From: Ichthyophis bannanicus
Lineage: Eukaryota > Chordata > Amphibia > Gymnophiona > Ichthyophiidae
Length of the DNA stretch: 64,000 nucleotides
Direction: 5' to 3'
NCBI GenBank assembly: GCA_033557465.1
Contig: CM066051.1
Span: 102,215,026 to 102,279,025 of the forward strand
Shown here: positions 21,137 to 32,900 of the stretch, piece after piece
Position numbering within the stretch: position 1 is the first letter of the stretch
Layout: each line of letters begins with the position of its first letter
Position numbers and translations under genes: made by a program
The notes under the pieces: generated by a model
What the model was told of the DNA's origin: nothing
The model's database searches: none
Seen by the model: the letters and a program-made list of their open reading frames with translations, nothing else

Positions 21137-21605
21137 AACATGAGCAAACCCTCAGACTTACTTCCATAAATGTGAAAGGCCTTCACACGTGGCAAAAGAG
21201 GAGGCTATTGGAGAAAGATGGTATGAGGCAGCAGGCTGACATTTTATGCATACAGGAAACGCACCTGAGAGTGGGGCAAGAAAAGTTACTGCAGACAAAG
21301 ACGTATCCATATGTAGTTCTAGTGGAGAAAAGAGCAGAACCCAGGAAGGGAGGAGTAGGCATTATGCTGGCAGAAAAGGTTAAGAATCAGGTTGTAGTAA
21401 TTAGTAGAGATAAAAAAGGGAGATGGGTAGGAGTGCGCATGCAGGTGGGGAAGGAGGAGATATGGGTAATAAGTGTATATGGACCCAATGAAGAGCAAAA
21501 ATCATTTTATGAAACATTGATGAATGAGTTGAAGAAGCTGGGGAATGCCCCTGTAATATTAGGGGGGGGGGGGAACTATAATCCCACAGTAAATCCACGC
21601 TTAGA
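21137..21605 (+). pseudogene. L1 ORF2 endonuclease (N-terminal part)
   Basis: LRLTSINVKGL, ADILCIQETHL (catalytic Glu), GGVGIMLAEKV, VISVYGPN and APVILGG are L1-type APE endonuclease motifs. The GGDFN motif is damaged by a run of ten G at 21563-21572 (it reads GGGGNYNP). The reverse transcriptase is absent. The frame fuses directly to an L2-like ORF2 tail (to 22107), giving a 385-codon chimeric frame from 20950. Confidence 0.8.
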
Positions 21606-22433
21606 TTCCACTGGATTATTGCAATGGGATACTCCAAGGCATAACGAAAAAGAACCAAAACATTCTCCAAATTGCTCAGAATGTTACCGAATAATTTCCA
21701 AGGCCAGGCTATCTGACCACATTTCTCCCATCCTATACACTCTTCATTGGCTTCCTGTTGCCAACAGGATCCAATATAAAACCATACTGACTACTCTTAA
21801 GTTAATTAACAAGATTGCCCCATCATATCTATCTACATTGATCCATAGCCCCCCTGAAAACAGATTGAGAAGAAGAGGGAACCTCAATACCATTCTAATA
21901 CCAGATTCAATAAGAAAAACAAAACAAATAACAAGCAACAGCGCTTTCTCATATGTAGCACCTATTCAATGGAATAATCTCCCAGCCCAGCTAAGGGAGA
22001 TAAAAGACCTCCAAATGTTCCGAAAGGAACTAAGAACATATTTATTCACTCAACATTATTATAATTTAGACCATTGCTCTGATCTAGCCCCACCCCCCCT
22101 AGCATGATCTGATGATCTGACAAGCCTACCTAATTACCCATCCCATACATGTACAATCTCACCCACTGAATCGCTGACAAACATTATTTCACCTTACACA
22201 AAAATATTTAACTATGTCCAATCCTGAACCCTAAAGTTATGATGCAAATTGTAATTAGTGTAAAGTTATGTTGCAAGTTGTAAATAGTTTCTATGTTTAT
22301 ACTGTTTTTTATAAATAGTTGCAATTTTGCATAATGTTCTATGTATGTTTCCTTTGTTCCATGTAAACTGCCCCTGATCTTGGGAAGGGGCGGTATATAA
22401 AAGTTTCCAAATAAATAAAAATAAATAAATAAA
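21600..22433 (+). mobile_element. L2-like LINE 3' fragment
   Basis: It encodes the ORF2 C-terminal region (DHISPILYTLHWLPVANRIQYK, PIQWNNLPAQLR, FRKELRTYLF), with stop TGA at 22105-22107. The 3' UTR ends with hairpin GCCCCTGATC...GGGGCGGTATATAAA near 22370-22400 and AAAT repeats. It joins the L1 endonuclease without a frame break. Confidence 0.85.
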
Positions 22434-23590
22434 TGATGTTTCCATAGTTGAGGTGTGGTGTAACTATGGCTTGTAGTATTGATCTGAAGTCCGTCTCCTG
22501 CTAAAGGTGTCAAAGGGGCTTGATGAGCTTTAGCTTCAATATGCCATTTTAGATGCATTTTTGATGTGAGAAGCCATGTTGAGGTTGCTGTCAATGATTA
22601 TACCTAGGTATCTGATCTCTTGTTTTATTGTTATTTCAGCATCCTGTGTTATCTTTTTGTGTTCCGGAAACAACTAAAAACCATCCTCTTTCAGGAATAC
22701 CTTGGACCAGAAGCAGACAACCTCCACTGACATCCCAGAGTCCCTCAGCCAAAACCCCAAAATACCCTAGAAGAGATCTATGTCTATTGCCTAAGTCTTT
22801 ACTACCTGTTCAAATCATCAATGTTGGCCCCCGGTGACGGCTCTCCCCCCCTCTACACTGATTACTGTCCACCCCCCCTTCCTTGTTAAACCGCTTTGAC
22901 CCGGTGAAAAGCGGTATATAAATGCAGTTAAATAAATAAATAAATAAAATTTTTATTTCAGCATCCTGTGTTATCTTTTTGTGGCTTGAAATCTTGATCT
23001 CTGAATATGAGTAGAGCTTCAGCTTTATTTTTGTTTACTGTGAGGTTTATACTGGCTAGGAAGTTTGTCATGGCATTGAAGACATCTGTTATAATTGAGA
23101 GGTCTGGGTTGTTAGTGTTAAACGGCATATAAAACATGATGTCATCTGCATAGAGGTGATAATGTGTGTTCCATTTCCGTAATAGGTTGCAGATTGGTTG
23201 GATATATAGGTTGAATAATAATTCGGAGAGGGCTGAGCCTTGAGGGATACCAGGTGCTGACTTGAAGGGTCTTGAGTTGGCAGTGCCGACCTTTACTTGC
23301 ATGGTTTTGTCAGAGAGGTATGACTTGAACCATTTTAGTGTATTGTCTGTTAGCCCAATGTCGCTTAGCCTGTTTAGCATGATGAGGTGAGACACTGAGT
23401 CAAAAGCAGCGCTTATGTCAAGGAACAGTAGCACAAATCCCTGCCGAGATTTATCCAGGCCAATGATGAGTCTATTGAAAAGATCTGTTAGGAGAGTGTC
23501 AATGCCATGTTGTGGGTGGAAACCATGTTGGTGATGGTCTAGCGGTGCATGTGTATCCACATGGTCTTGCAATTATCCTCCAATTGAATA
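22434..23590 (-). mobile_element. L2-like LINE family A fragment, interrupted
   Basis: Read from 23572 to 22958, this encodes the reverse transcriptase with HHQHGFHPQHG, LLFLDISAAFDSVSH, GIPQGSA and the catalytic LYADDIM box. The frame continues beyond an inserted element (22662-22952) to about 22434 in the thumb region (RYLGIIIDSNLNMASHIK). It is 5'- and 3'-truncated. It is closely related to the element at 476-3140 but keeps YADD where that copy has YTDD. Confidence 0.85.
22631..22983 (+). mobile_element. LINE family A 3' end inserted with a 31-bp target duplication
   Basis: The insert 22662-22952 reads KQLKTILFQEYL, 3' UTR, hairpin CCGG/GAAAAGCGG, AAAT repeats. It is flanked by perfect 31-bp direct repeats at 22631-22661 and 22953-22983 (TTATTTCAGCATCCTG start). 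The duplication is in the older LINE on the opposite strand, which gives a clear relative age. Confidence 0.9.
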
Positions 23591-23654
23591 TTCTGCATCA
23601 GGGACTTCTATAACAAGTTGGCATAGAGGAAGATAAGGATCTCTGAACATACTA

Positions 23655-24425
23655 CCAAAACGCTTATCCACTCCTTGATCTCCTTTCGCCTCGATTACTG
23701 CAACCTACTCCTCGCTGGTCTCCCCATGAGCCACCTCCTTCCCCTCCAATCTATACAAAATCACGCTGCTCGACTAATCTTCTGCCAGCCTCGCCATGCC
23801 CACATTACTCCTCTCCTCAAGTCACTTCACTGGCTCCCTGTCCAGTTCCGCATCCAATTCAAGCTTCTCTTGCTGACCTATAAATGCATTCACTCTATAG
23901 CCCCTCAATACCTCATATCTCTTATCTCTCCCTATGTCCCCTCACGAAACTTGTGCTCCACTAACAAATTGCTTCTTTCAATGCCTTTCACCCGCACCGC
24001 GAACTCCCGATTGCGCTCCTTTCACCTTGCTGCCCCACACACTTGGAATAGTCTTCGTGCGTCTGTGCGCCAGGCACCCTCCCTGGCCCTCTTCAAATCC
24101 AGGTTGAAGACCCACCTCTTCACCATTGCTTTCAGATCCTGACTTCTATCCTCATCCTACCCTAACCCCCATTAACATCTATGACCAAACTACCGACCAA
24201 ACCGTACCTTGCACAGAACTGACTAATGCTCTACCTTGCGCAGAACTAATTAATGCTCTATACTGTTCTAACTTATGTTTTGTTCTAACTAGATTGTAAG
24301 CTCCAATGATCTTGACTCTGACGGGCAGGGACTGTCTCTTGCATGTTGGCTACCTCTTGCAGGTCAGCTGTGCAGCGTGTGTGCATGGTGCTTTACAAGT
24401 GCTGAATGGTAGTAGTAGTAGAAAG
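23655..24425 (+). mobile_element. L2-like LINE 3' fragment (second subfamily)
   Basis: Frame 23675-24142 shows FRLDYCNLLLAGLP, LKSLHWLPVQFRIQFK and HTWNSLR, ending LFKSRLKTHLF. The 3' UTR has the L2-type text AGATTGTAAGCTC...GGGCAGGGACTG and a (GTA)n tail at 24407-24420. It is close to the C-terminus of the LINE at 54134-58205. Confidence 0.85.
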
Positions 24426-25720
24426 AGAGAGAAACAGACAAAAGGAAGTCTTGTCAGCTGAATTTGATCAATTTCTTTGATTAAATGACCAAAAAGAGTT
24501 TGAATGAGGGACAGCGTTAGATATGATGTACTTAGATTCCAGTAAAACCTTTGACACTATTCCTTATAGGCGACTTATTAATAAACTGAGTGCCCTAGGG
24601 ATGGACCCTGACTGGGTTAGAAACTGGCTGAGTGGGAGGCAACAGAGTACAGGTTAATGGAGCTCACTCTGAGGAGGATATTATCAGTGCTTTGTCACAG
24701 GGATCAGTCCTTGGTCTAGTTCTTTTCAATATTTTCATAAGCAGTATTGTGGAAAGGCTATTTGGAAAGGTTTGCCTCTTTATAAATGAAACCAAAATCT
24801 GCACTAGAGTAGACACCCAGGAAGGAGTACATAACATGTGGAGGGATCTAGCGAAGCTTGAAGACTGCTCGAGAATTTGGCAGCTGAGATTTAATGCTAA
24901 AAAATGCATCAGGATCATGTATTAGGTCATCAAAAATCCAGTATAGGGATGAAGTACTTCTGTTCATGAAAGAAGAGCGAGACCAGAAAGTGATTGTTTC
25001 CAGTGATCTTAAAGTGGCTTAAAAGGTAGAAAAGTGATGAGGCTTTGCCCTTATTTAATTATCGTGGCTAAGGAATTTTTAGACAAATTGCCCTTATTTA
25101 ATTATCATGGCTGCAGGGTTCACCCCAACATACATAAAAAAGGCAACTGCAAAAGCTAGAAGGATGCTTACATGCATAGGGAGAGGAATGGCCAGCAGGA
25201 AGGAGGAAGTGATAGTACTGTCTTTGGTGCGACTCTATTTGGAGTATTGTGTGCAATTCTGGAGACCACACCTTCAAAAGGATATAAACAGGATGGAGTC
25301 AGTGCAGAGGGTGGCTACTAAAACGGTCAGTGGTCTTCGTTATAAAGCATATGAGGACAGACTTAACGATCTCAATATGTATACCTTAGAGGAAAAATGG
25401 GAGAGAGGAGATATGATAGAGACGGAAATACATCTGTGGCATAAATGCACAGGAGGAAAGCCTCTTTCAATTGAATGAAAGCTCTGGACTGAGGGGGCAT
25501 AGGACGAGGTGAAAGGGGATAGACTCAGGAGTAATCTGAGGAAATATTTCTTTACAGAAAGAGTGGTAGATGTGTGAAATAGTCTCCCAGTGGAAGCATA
25601 GAGATGAGGACTGTATCTGAATTCAAGAAAGCATGAGACAGACACAGAAGAGAGCACACACAATCGCAGCAACAAACAAGCACAAGCATAAGCGAGATGG
25701 AGATAGCAAAAACCTTTATT

Positions 25721-25775
25721 TATCATAACCAACATGGGCCGTATTTTGGCTCTGGCCTTCATCAGTGATATGACA
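25721..25775 (-). ncRNA. Hammerhead-ribozyme-like motif, copy 1
   Basis: On the minus strand: closing-stem strand TGTCATATCA, core CTGATGA (25765-25759), a short stem-loop GGC-CAGA-GCC after one extra A, then AAAA in place of GAAA, a short stem III with ATACGGCCCATGT, then the return strand TGGTTATGATA. Core box one is perfect. The G12 and cleavage-site C17 positions read A and T, both as expected from CpG decay. It is probably inactive now. Confidence 0.55.
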
Positions 25776-25994
25776 GAAAGAGGTGCTGATTGAGGCTGAT
25801 GGGGGAACCGAAGCCCACTAATCGCTGATTGATACAATTGTCCACGGTAATCACCGCCATGGGTATCTGTTCCAGTGATCGGATAGAATTCTGGACTTGC
25901 CGATGCTTACTTGAATTCAGATACTATCCTCATCTCTACTACCTTCACTGGGAGGGCTTTAGTTCCCCCATCAGCCCTGATCAGCATCTGTTTC

Positions 25995-26049
25995 TGTCAT
26001 ACCCCTGACGAAGACCAGAGCCAAAACACAGCCCATGTCGGGTATGACA
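25995..26049 (+). ncRNA. Hammerhead-ribozyme-like motif, copy 2
   Basis: Closing stem TGTCATACCC (25995-26004) pairs perfectly over 10 bp with GGGTATGACA (26040-26049). Between them lie CTGACGA (26005-26011; position 7 is not conserved in hammerheads), a stem-loop GAC-CAGA-GCC, AAAA (GAAA expected), a weak stem III ACACAGCCCATGT and the cleavage triplet GTC (26037-26039). Three CG to CA changes would account for G12 and the two mismatches in stem III. It looks like a decayed type I hammerhead. Confidence 0.6.
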
Positions 26050-26402
26050 AAGAAAGGTTTTTGCTGTTTTCACCTCGCTTGTGCTTGTGCTCCTTCAAGA
26101 AAGCATGGGACAAACACAGGATCTTTAAGGGAAAAAGTAGACCGTTAAAGCTTTCTAGTTGATATGGGAGGACCGTATAGTCTTTAGCTACTGATGTTTT
26201 CTAGGGGGGCATTTTCAGCAGTGACTGGCTACTGATGCTTTGAAATAACCTTGCATGTTCAGTGCCAGGGCATATCCAGAGTCCAGCACTGAATATCCAG
26301 TTTCATTGGATTGCTGTTTTGTAATCTGGTTAGTAGCAATATTCAGCTACTAACTGGATTGCAAAACCACCTAAAGTCAGAACGGCCTAACTTTAGCTAC
26401 CC

Positions 26403-28505
26403 AGTTGTTGTTAAGTGCCGTCGAGTCGGTGTCGACTCATGACGACCCTCTGAATAGTTGTCCAAAATTGTGTTCGGTCTTCAGTCAGGCGGCTCATTGT
26501 TGACAGAGTGGCACCCATAGCTGCTGTTATTATATCGATCCATCTTATTGCTGGCCTTCCTCTTTTGCGCTGACCTTCTACATTGCTAAGCATGATGTCT
26601 TTCTCTAATGATCTCTTTCTTCGTATGATGTGTCCAAAGTATTAAAGTCGAACTCTTGTCATCTGAGCTTCTAAAGAAAGCTTAGGTTTGATCGCCTCTA
26701 GTACTGACTGGTTTGTTCTTCAGGCAGTGGTATACACAGTATTCGTCGCCAGCACCATAATTCAAAGGCATCAATTTTCTTCCTGTCTGTCTTTTTCACT
26801 GTCCAACGTTCGCATCCATATGACGTTATTGGAAATACCATGTCAAATCTTTGTATGGAGAGAGACATCTCTGCTCTTGAGAATCTTGTTTAGGTCTTTC
26901 ATAGCCATTCTGCCAAGACAATGCATTGTCAGATTTCTTGACTGCTTGTTGTTTCTTTATTGATAGGTGATCCAAGTAGGTGAAAGTGGTCCACTATTTC
27001 AATTTCTTCTCCATCAATGATGAACTTATTGATTTTGCCAGTTGTCAGGATCTTTGTCTTCTTTACATTAATGTGCAGGCCCATTTTAAGACTATGTTCC
27101 TTGATGTTGAGAAGCAAATGTTTCAGATCATCTTCACTTTCAGCCAGTAATGTGCTATCATCAGCACAGCAAAGGTTGTTGTTGAGTCTTCCACCAATCT
27201 TCACTTCTCAGTTGTCTTCATACAGTCCTGTTTCTCTGATGATTTGTTCTGCATATAAATTAAACAGGTAGGAGGAAAGTATGCAGCCTTGTCATACACC
27301 TTTGCTGATTTTAAACCATTCTGCTTCTCCTTGTTCCGTTTGAACTGTTGCTTCTTGATCAATGTAAAGGTTGCACAAGAGAATGATCAGGTGTACTGGT
27401 ATACCCATGCTTCTTAATGTGGACCACAGTTTCACATGGGTTACACAGTCAAAAGCCTTGCTGTAGTCAATAAAACACATATCAATATCCTTTAGTCTTT
27501 TCAAGGATCCATCTCACATCCAAGATGATGTCTCTCGTTCCTCGCCCTTTCCTGAACCCTGCTTGCACTTCAGGCAGTTCTCGTTCCAGGTATGGTTGTG
27601 GTCTCTGCTGAATAATCTTCAGTAGAATCTTATTGGCATGTGGGATCAGAGCAATTGTGCAAAAATTTCCACAGTCAGTTGGATCACCTTTCTTTAGTAG
27701 TGGTTTAAACACAGAACATTTCCAGTCAGTTGGCCATGATGTTGTCTTCCAAATTTCCTGGCAGAGCCTTGTAAGTATGGTAACAGTTGCAACCGATTGC
27801 TGTAATACTTCTATGGGAATATCATCAATGCCTGGAGCTTTGTTCTTTGATAAGGCTTTCAATGTTGCTTCTTCTTTCATCACCAATGGTTCCGGATCAT
27901 AAGGTACAAGTTGAAACTGATTTTGGTCCACTTGATCTTTATGGTACAAAGAAGTGGCAGAGTGGCCTAGTGGTTGGGGCAAGTTACCTCAGGCCAGAAA
28001 GTCAGGAGTTCAAATCCCACTAGAGGACAGCAACCTTGGGCCAGAAGGACTGGGGTTTCTAGTCCCACAGGTGCTCCTTGTGGTCTTGGGCAAGCCACTT
28101 AACCCTCCATTGCCCACATTCCCTGTAAGTATTAGTATATGTGTCTCATATCCCCTCATGTTACATGTATCCCCCAATTGTGTTGTGACCACTTTGATTG
28201 AAGAATAAGGTGGTATACAAAACTGCCTAAATAATGACTGTATATTATTTCCACTTTTTCTTGATCTTCTCAGCATCATTCAACATAGATCCTTGAGCAT
28301 CTTGTACCATTCCAATTCAAGGCTGGAATTTTTTCTTTAACTCTCGTAACTTTAGGAAAGCCAATCTTGTTCTAATAGTTTCTGCTTCTATTTCCTTGCA
28401 TGCATCATTGTAGTACTTCACCTTGTCTTGTCTTTCTGAACTTTGGAAATCTCTGTTGAGCTCTGTGATTACCTCTCCTTCTTCTCTGGCTTTATATTGC
28501 TGCCA
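26403..28505 (-). mobile_element. RTE-clade LINE (degraded, 5'-truncated)
   Basis: On the minus strand, from 28500: linker text NRDFQSSERQDKVKYYNDAC, then after a SINE the RT domain ALSKNKAPGIDDIPIE, WKCSVFKPLLKKGD, VQAGFRKGRGTRD, CFIDYSKAFDCV, ISKGV*QGC, CCADDSTLLAES (the catalytic box reads CADD) and VNVKKTKI, ending in the C-terminal GRPAIRWID motif and SRHRLDGT. The 3' end is CGACGGCACTTAACAACAAC, a short (TTG/AAC) tail typical of RTE elements. Many stops and shifts are present. Confidence 0.85.
27950..28233 (+). mobile_element. CORE/MIR-like SINE in the RTE LINE
   Basis: tRNA-like head (GCCTAGTGGTTGGGGC as A box, AGTTCAAATCCC as B box), core GTCTTGGGCAAGCCACTTAACC, and tail ACTTTGATTGAAGAATAAGGTGGTATAC ending CTAAATAAT. 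It splits the RTE reverse transcriptase near its N-terminus, so it is younger than the RTE insertion. Confidence 0.9.
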
Positions 28506-28679
28506 ACCGGCTAGTTAAAGGGGGCCTTCTCTGCTCTGCCTCCAGAAATTCCCTGTCACTAAATGGATAGCAACTTGGTGTTTAAACCACTTAGGGGGTT
28601 AGTGCCGCTGTTTAGCCCGGTTAGTGTGGTTTATGCAGTTTGCAGACTGCATAAACCCCTTTGAATATGCCTTCCTGTG

Positions 28680-29926
28680 TTTCTGTGTGGAAGAAGCAAG
28701 GGAGAAAGACATACTGAGAAGTAGAAAGATGTAAATATGGAGAGTGCATTAGCATTTACGTATCTGGAAGCAAGGAGGGGCTTTCATGCAGATTAATTTC
28801 TGCCACGTCTTCTCCTCTGAACCTTGAATCAGATTAAGATTCATTTAATATATTTCATATTTATTGATAAAATACTACATTTCCGTGTCATATTCTTTTG
28901 GGAATGAAATGGCGACCCCTGGGATCTTGGTCCTGCAGAGGGAAGGGGTTGGGCTGCTCTGTACTGCCGACCATTTTATTAAGAGGATTTACTAGCGGCT
29001 GCTTATGGGTTTATGGAAATTGAAATGATTAGATAAGTGGTTCTCAGGCATCCTGCCTACAGCTAGAAAGGCTACATTGCTCGAGGCGAAAAATAAGGGA
29101 GTGAGGCCGGTAAGGTATGTTCAAGAGACAGAGAAAAGGCGAAAGTGAGATTCTATGAATAACTTGCCTCCCCACTCCCCGCTGGGAGCTGTTCTGATTA
29201 CTTCAATCCATTGTGTCACAAGCTTCCTCCAATCTCCCCCCCACCCCTTGGGAGCTAGCCAGCAGAACTTAAGACAGCCAAACTACAAGGTGATTAATGG
29301 ATCCCCCTCCTAACCTACTTTACTGGTAGCATGGATGCAAAACCCTTCTGGTGTCTTGAAAAACTATAGCTTACAGCCGTGTACCCTTACCCATCAGCAT
29401 TCAAAAGGTTTCCACAATGAAAGTTGACCTTTAACCCTGGATATTTAACTGGTTCTACACTCCTGCCGCTGCTCAGCTGTGTGGAGAAGCCTGGGATCAG
29501 AGCAGGACTTCCACATTTAGCAATCAGTGCAATCTTCAGCAGTAACAAGTAGCGATTTGTGTGCGTAAATGACTAAACTACTGTGATTTCCGTGCTCTCT
29601 TCTCATCTAAATCTAGGCTTTTAAAACGAGCTTCATACTGTACAGCATGGCTGAATACCCAGGCAAAGATTCCCAGTTCACTTTTAAGCGCTGCTGCGGC
29701 TAGATATCAACCCTTCATGCAGTGGATCTGTATTCACCTATTTTCTGAATTTCAGATCCACAGCATCACTGGGGTTCCTCATATCCCTCTAATCTGGGTT
29801 TACGCTATAAGCATATCTAAACAAATAAAATAAATAAGAGGTTTTCCTATTCAAAGCCACAAGCATACCTGTAATATACCAGCGGCACAGCACATGCACA
29901 GCGGAATTCTATACCCTTCTTAAAAC
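28680..29926. other. Intronic stretch without recognised features
   Basis: About 1.25 kb of ordinary intron sequence leading into the 68-bp array. I find no protein motif, tRNA-like box or terminal repeat on either strand. Confidence 0.5.
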
Positions 29927-32900
29927 GCACTTCACTCCTGCCCCGAGACACCCCCTGCTATTCCAGTACTGACCACCTCCACCGCTTTGTCAATGCACCT
30001 CACTCCTACCCGAATGCACCCCCTACTATTCCAGTACCGACCCCCTCCACCGCTTTGTCAGTGCACCTTGCTCCTACCCAGAGGCACCCCCTGCTATTCC
30101 AGTACTGACCCCCTCCACCGCTTTGTCAATGCACCTTGCTCCTATCAGGATGCACCCCCTACTATTCCAGTACTGACTCTCTTCACCGCTCTGTCAATGC
30201 ACCTCACTCCTACCCGGATGTACCCCCTACTATTCCAGTACTGACTCCCTCCGCTGCTCTGTCAATGCACCTCACTCCTACCCGGATGCACCCCCTACTA
30301 TTCCAGTACAGACCCCCTCCACCACTCTGTCAATGCACCTCACTCCTACCCGGATGCACCCCCTACTATTCCAGTACCAACCCCCTCCACCGCTCTGTCA
30401 ATGCACCTCACTCCTACCCAGATGCACCCCCTACTATTCCAGTACTGACCCCCTCCACTGCTCTGTCAATGCACCTCACTCCTACCCGGATGCACCCCCT
30501 ACTATTCCAGTACTGACCCCCTCCACCGCTCTGTCAATCCACCTCACTCCTACCCGGATGCACCCCCTACTATTCCAGTACTGACCCCCTCCACCGCTCG
30601 GTCAATGCACCTCACTCCTACCCAGATGCAACCCCTACTATTCCAGTACTGACTCTCTCCACTGCTCTGTCAATGCACTTCACTCCTACCCGGATGCACC
30701 CCCTACTACTCCAGTACTGGCCCCTTCCACCGCTCTGTCAATGCACCTCACTCCTACCCGGATGCACCCCCTACTATTCCAGTACTGACCCCCTCCACCG
30801 CTCTGTCAATGCACTTCACTCCTACCCGAATGCACCCCCTACTATTCCAGTAATGACCCCCTCCACTGCTCTGTCAATGCACCTCACACCTACCCAGATG
30901 CACCCCCTACTATTCCAGTACTGACCCCCTCCACCGCTCTGTCAATGCACCTCACTCCTGCCCCGACGCACCACTTACCATTCCAGTACTGACCCCCTCC
31001 ACTGCTTTGTCAATGCACCTCACTCCTACCTGGATGCACCCCCTACTATTCCAGTACCAACCCCCTCCACCGCTCTGTCAATGCACCTTACTCCTACCCG
31101 GATGCACCCCCTACTATTCCAGTACTGACTCCCTCCACCGCTCTGTCGATGCACCTCAAACCTGCCCCGAGACTCCCCCACCCTGCCATTCCAGTACCAA
31201 CCCCCTCCACGGCTCTGTCAATGCACCTTACTCCTACCCAGATGCACCCCCTACTATTCCAGTACTGACCCCCTCCACCGCTCTGTCAATGCACCTCACT
31301 CCTATCCAGATACACCCCCTACTATTCCAGTACCGACCCCCTCCACCGCTCTGTCAATGCACCTCACTCCTACCCAGATGCACCCCATACTATTCCAGTA
31401 CCAACCCCCTCCACCACTCTGTCAATGCACCTCACTCCTACCCAGATGCACCCCCTACTATTCCAGTACTGACTCCCTCCACCGCTCTGTCAATGCACCT
31501 CACTCCTACCCGGATGCACCCCCTACTATTCCAGTACCAACCCCCTCCACCGCTCTATCAATGCACCTAACTCCTACCCGGATGTACCCCCTACTATTCC
31601 AGTACCAACCCCCTCCACCACTCTGTCAATCCACCTCACTCCTACCCGGATGCACCCCCTACTATTCCAGTACCGGCCCCCTCCACCGCTCTGTCAATGC
31701 ACCTCACTCCTACCCCGATGCACCCCCTACTATTCCAGTACTTACCCCCTCCACCGCTCTGTCAATGCACCTTACTCCTACCCGGATGCACCCCCTACTA
31801 TTCCAGTACTGACCCCCTCCACCGCTCTGTCAATGCACCTCACTCCTACCCAGATGTAGCCCCTACTATTCCAGTACTGACTCCCTCCACTACTCTGTCA
31901 ATGCACCTCAATTCTGCCCCGAGACTCCCCCTGCTATTCCAGTCCCACCCCCCTCCACTGCTCTGTCAATGCACCTCACTCCTACCCGTATGCACCCCCT
32001 ACTATTCCAGTAATGACCCCCTCCACTGCTCTGTCAATGCACCTCACACCTACCCAGATGCACCCCCCTACTATTCCAGTACTGACCCCCTCCACCGCTC
32101 TGTCAATGCACCTCACTCCTGCCCCGACGCACCACTTACCATTCCAGTACTGACCCCCTCCACTGCTTTGTCAATGCACCTTACTCCTACCCGGATGCAC
32201 CCCCTACTATTCCAGTACTGACTCCCTCCACCGCTCTGTCGATGCACCTCAATCCTGCCCCGAGACTCCCCCACCCTGCTATTCCAGTACCAACCCCCTC
32301 CACTGCTCTGTCAATGCACCTTACTCCTACCCAGATGCACCCCCTACTATTCCAGTACTGACCCCCTCCACCGCTCTGTCAATGCACCTCACTCCTATCC
32401 AGATACACCCCCTACTATTCCAGTACCGACCCCCTCCACCGCTCTGTCAATGCACCTCACTCCTACCCAGATGCACCCATGCTATTCCAGTACCAACCCC
32501 TCCACCGCTCTGTCAATGCACCTCACTCCTACCCAGATGCACCCCCTACTATTCCAGTACTGACTCCCTCCACCGCTCTGTCAATGCACCTCACTCCTAC
32601 CCGGATGCACCCCCTACTATTCCAGTACGGACCCCCTCCACCGCTCTATCAATGCACCTCACTCCTACCCTGATGAAACCCCTCCTATTCCAGTACCAAC
32701 CCCCTCCACCACTCTGTCAATCCACCTCACTCCTACCCGGATGCACCCCCTACTATTCCAGTACCGGCCCCCTCCACCGCTCTGTCAATGCACCTCACTC
32801 CTACCCGGATGCACCCCCCTACTATTCCAGTACCAACCCCCTCCACCGCTCTGTCAATGCACCTTACTCCTACCCGGATGCACCCCCTACTATTCCAGTA

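Larger units (their letters stand above)
19530..21600 (+). mobile_element. L1-clade LINE: 5' UTR, ORF1 and start of ORF2
   Basis: A GC-rich 5' region precedes an ORF1 with a coiled coil and RRM-type domain (19699-20707), a 430-bp G-rich spacer and the endonuclease start of ORF2 (about 21137-21600). The element is cut there by an L2-like 3' fragment. It is the only L1-clade element seen in the window and keeps its 5' end, which is unusual, since LINEs usually lose theirs. Orientation is antisense to the host gene. Confidence 0.8.
25648..26093. mobile_element. Inverted Penelope-like remnant inside CR1
   Basis: Two arms in opposite orientation: 25677-25807 (minus) and 25972-26091 (plus). They share, in inverted form, GTTCCCCCATCAGCC, the hammerhead-like block, AAAGGTTTTTGCT and GCTTGTGCTTGTG. 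The flanks repeat the CR1 text TTCAAGAAAGCATG(A/G)GACA (25622 and 26094), a direct repeat of about 26 bp. The centre contains an inverted piece of the same CR1 (25911-25960). Penelope-like elements are known to carry small hammerhead ribozymes and to insert with inverted partial copies, which is why I favour them. No reverse transcriptase is present, so the class is inferred. Confidence 0.55.
24440..26202 (+). mobile_element. CR1 LINE, family B, copy 2 (degraded)
   Basis: A decayed relative of 17400-18600. Recognisable pieces are MYLDSSKTFDTIP (about 24520), ALSQGSVLGLVLF (24690), LEDCSRIWQLRFNAKKC (24860), then KARRMLTCIGRGMASRK to the C-terminus (25140-25480). The catalytic FADD is changed to FINE. 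A 42-bp direct repeat with unique spacer sits at 25044-25130. A Penelope-like inverted pair is inserted at 25648-26093, after which the CR1 3' end resumes. Confidence 0.8.
26203..28678. mobile_element. MITE-like repeat split by an RTE LINE
   Basis: The left part 26203-26404 starts GGGGGGCATTTTCAGC. The right part 28506-28678 ends CCTTTGAATATGCC. The ends are imperfect inverted repeats, and the inner text resembles the repeat at 18776-19105. The RTE element lies between them. No coding sequence of its own. Confidence 0.5.

Noticed and set aside
27950..28020. tRNA gene at the head of the SINE
   Set aside because: The A and B boxes are present, but the cloverleaf is incomplete and the sequence continues into a SINE core; the same text recurs at several loci.
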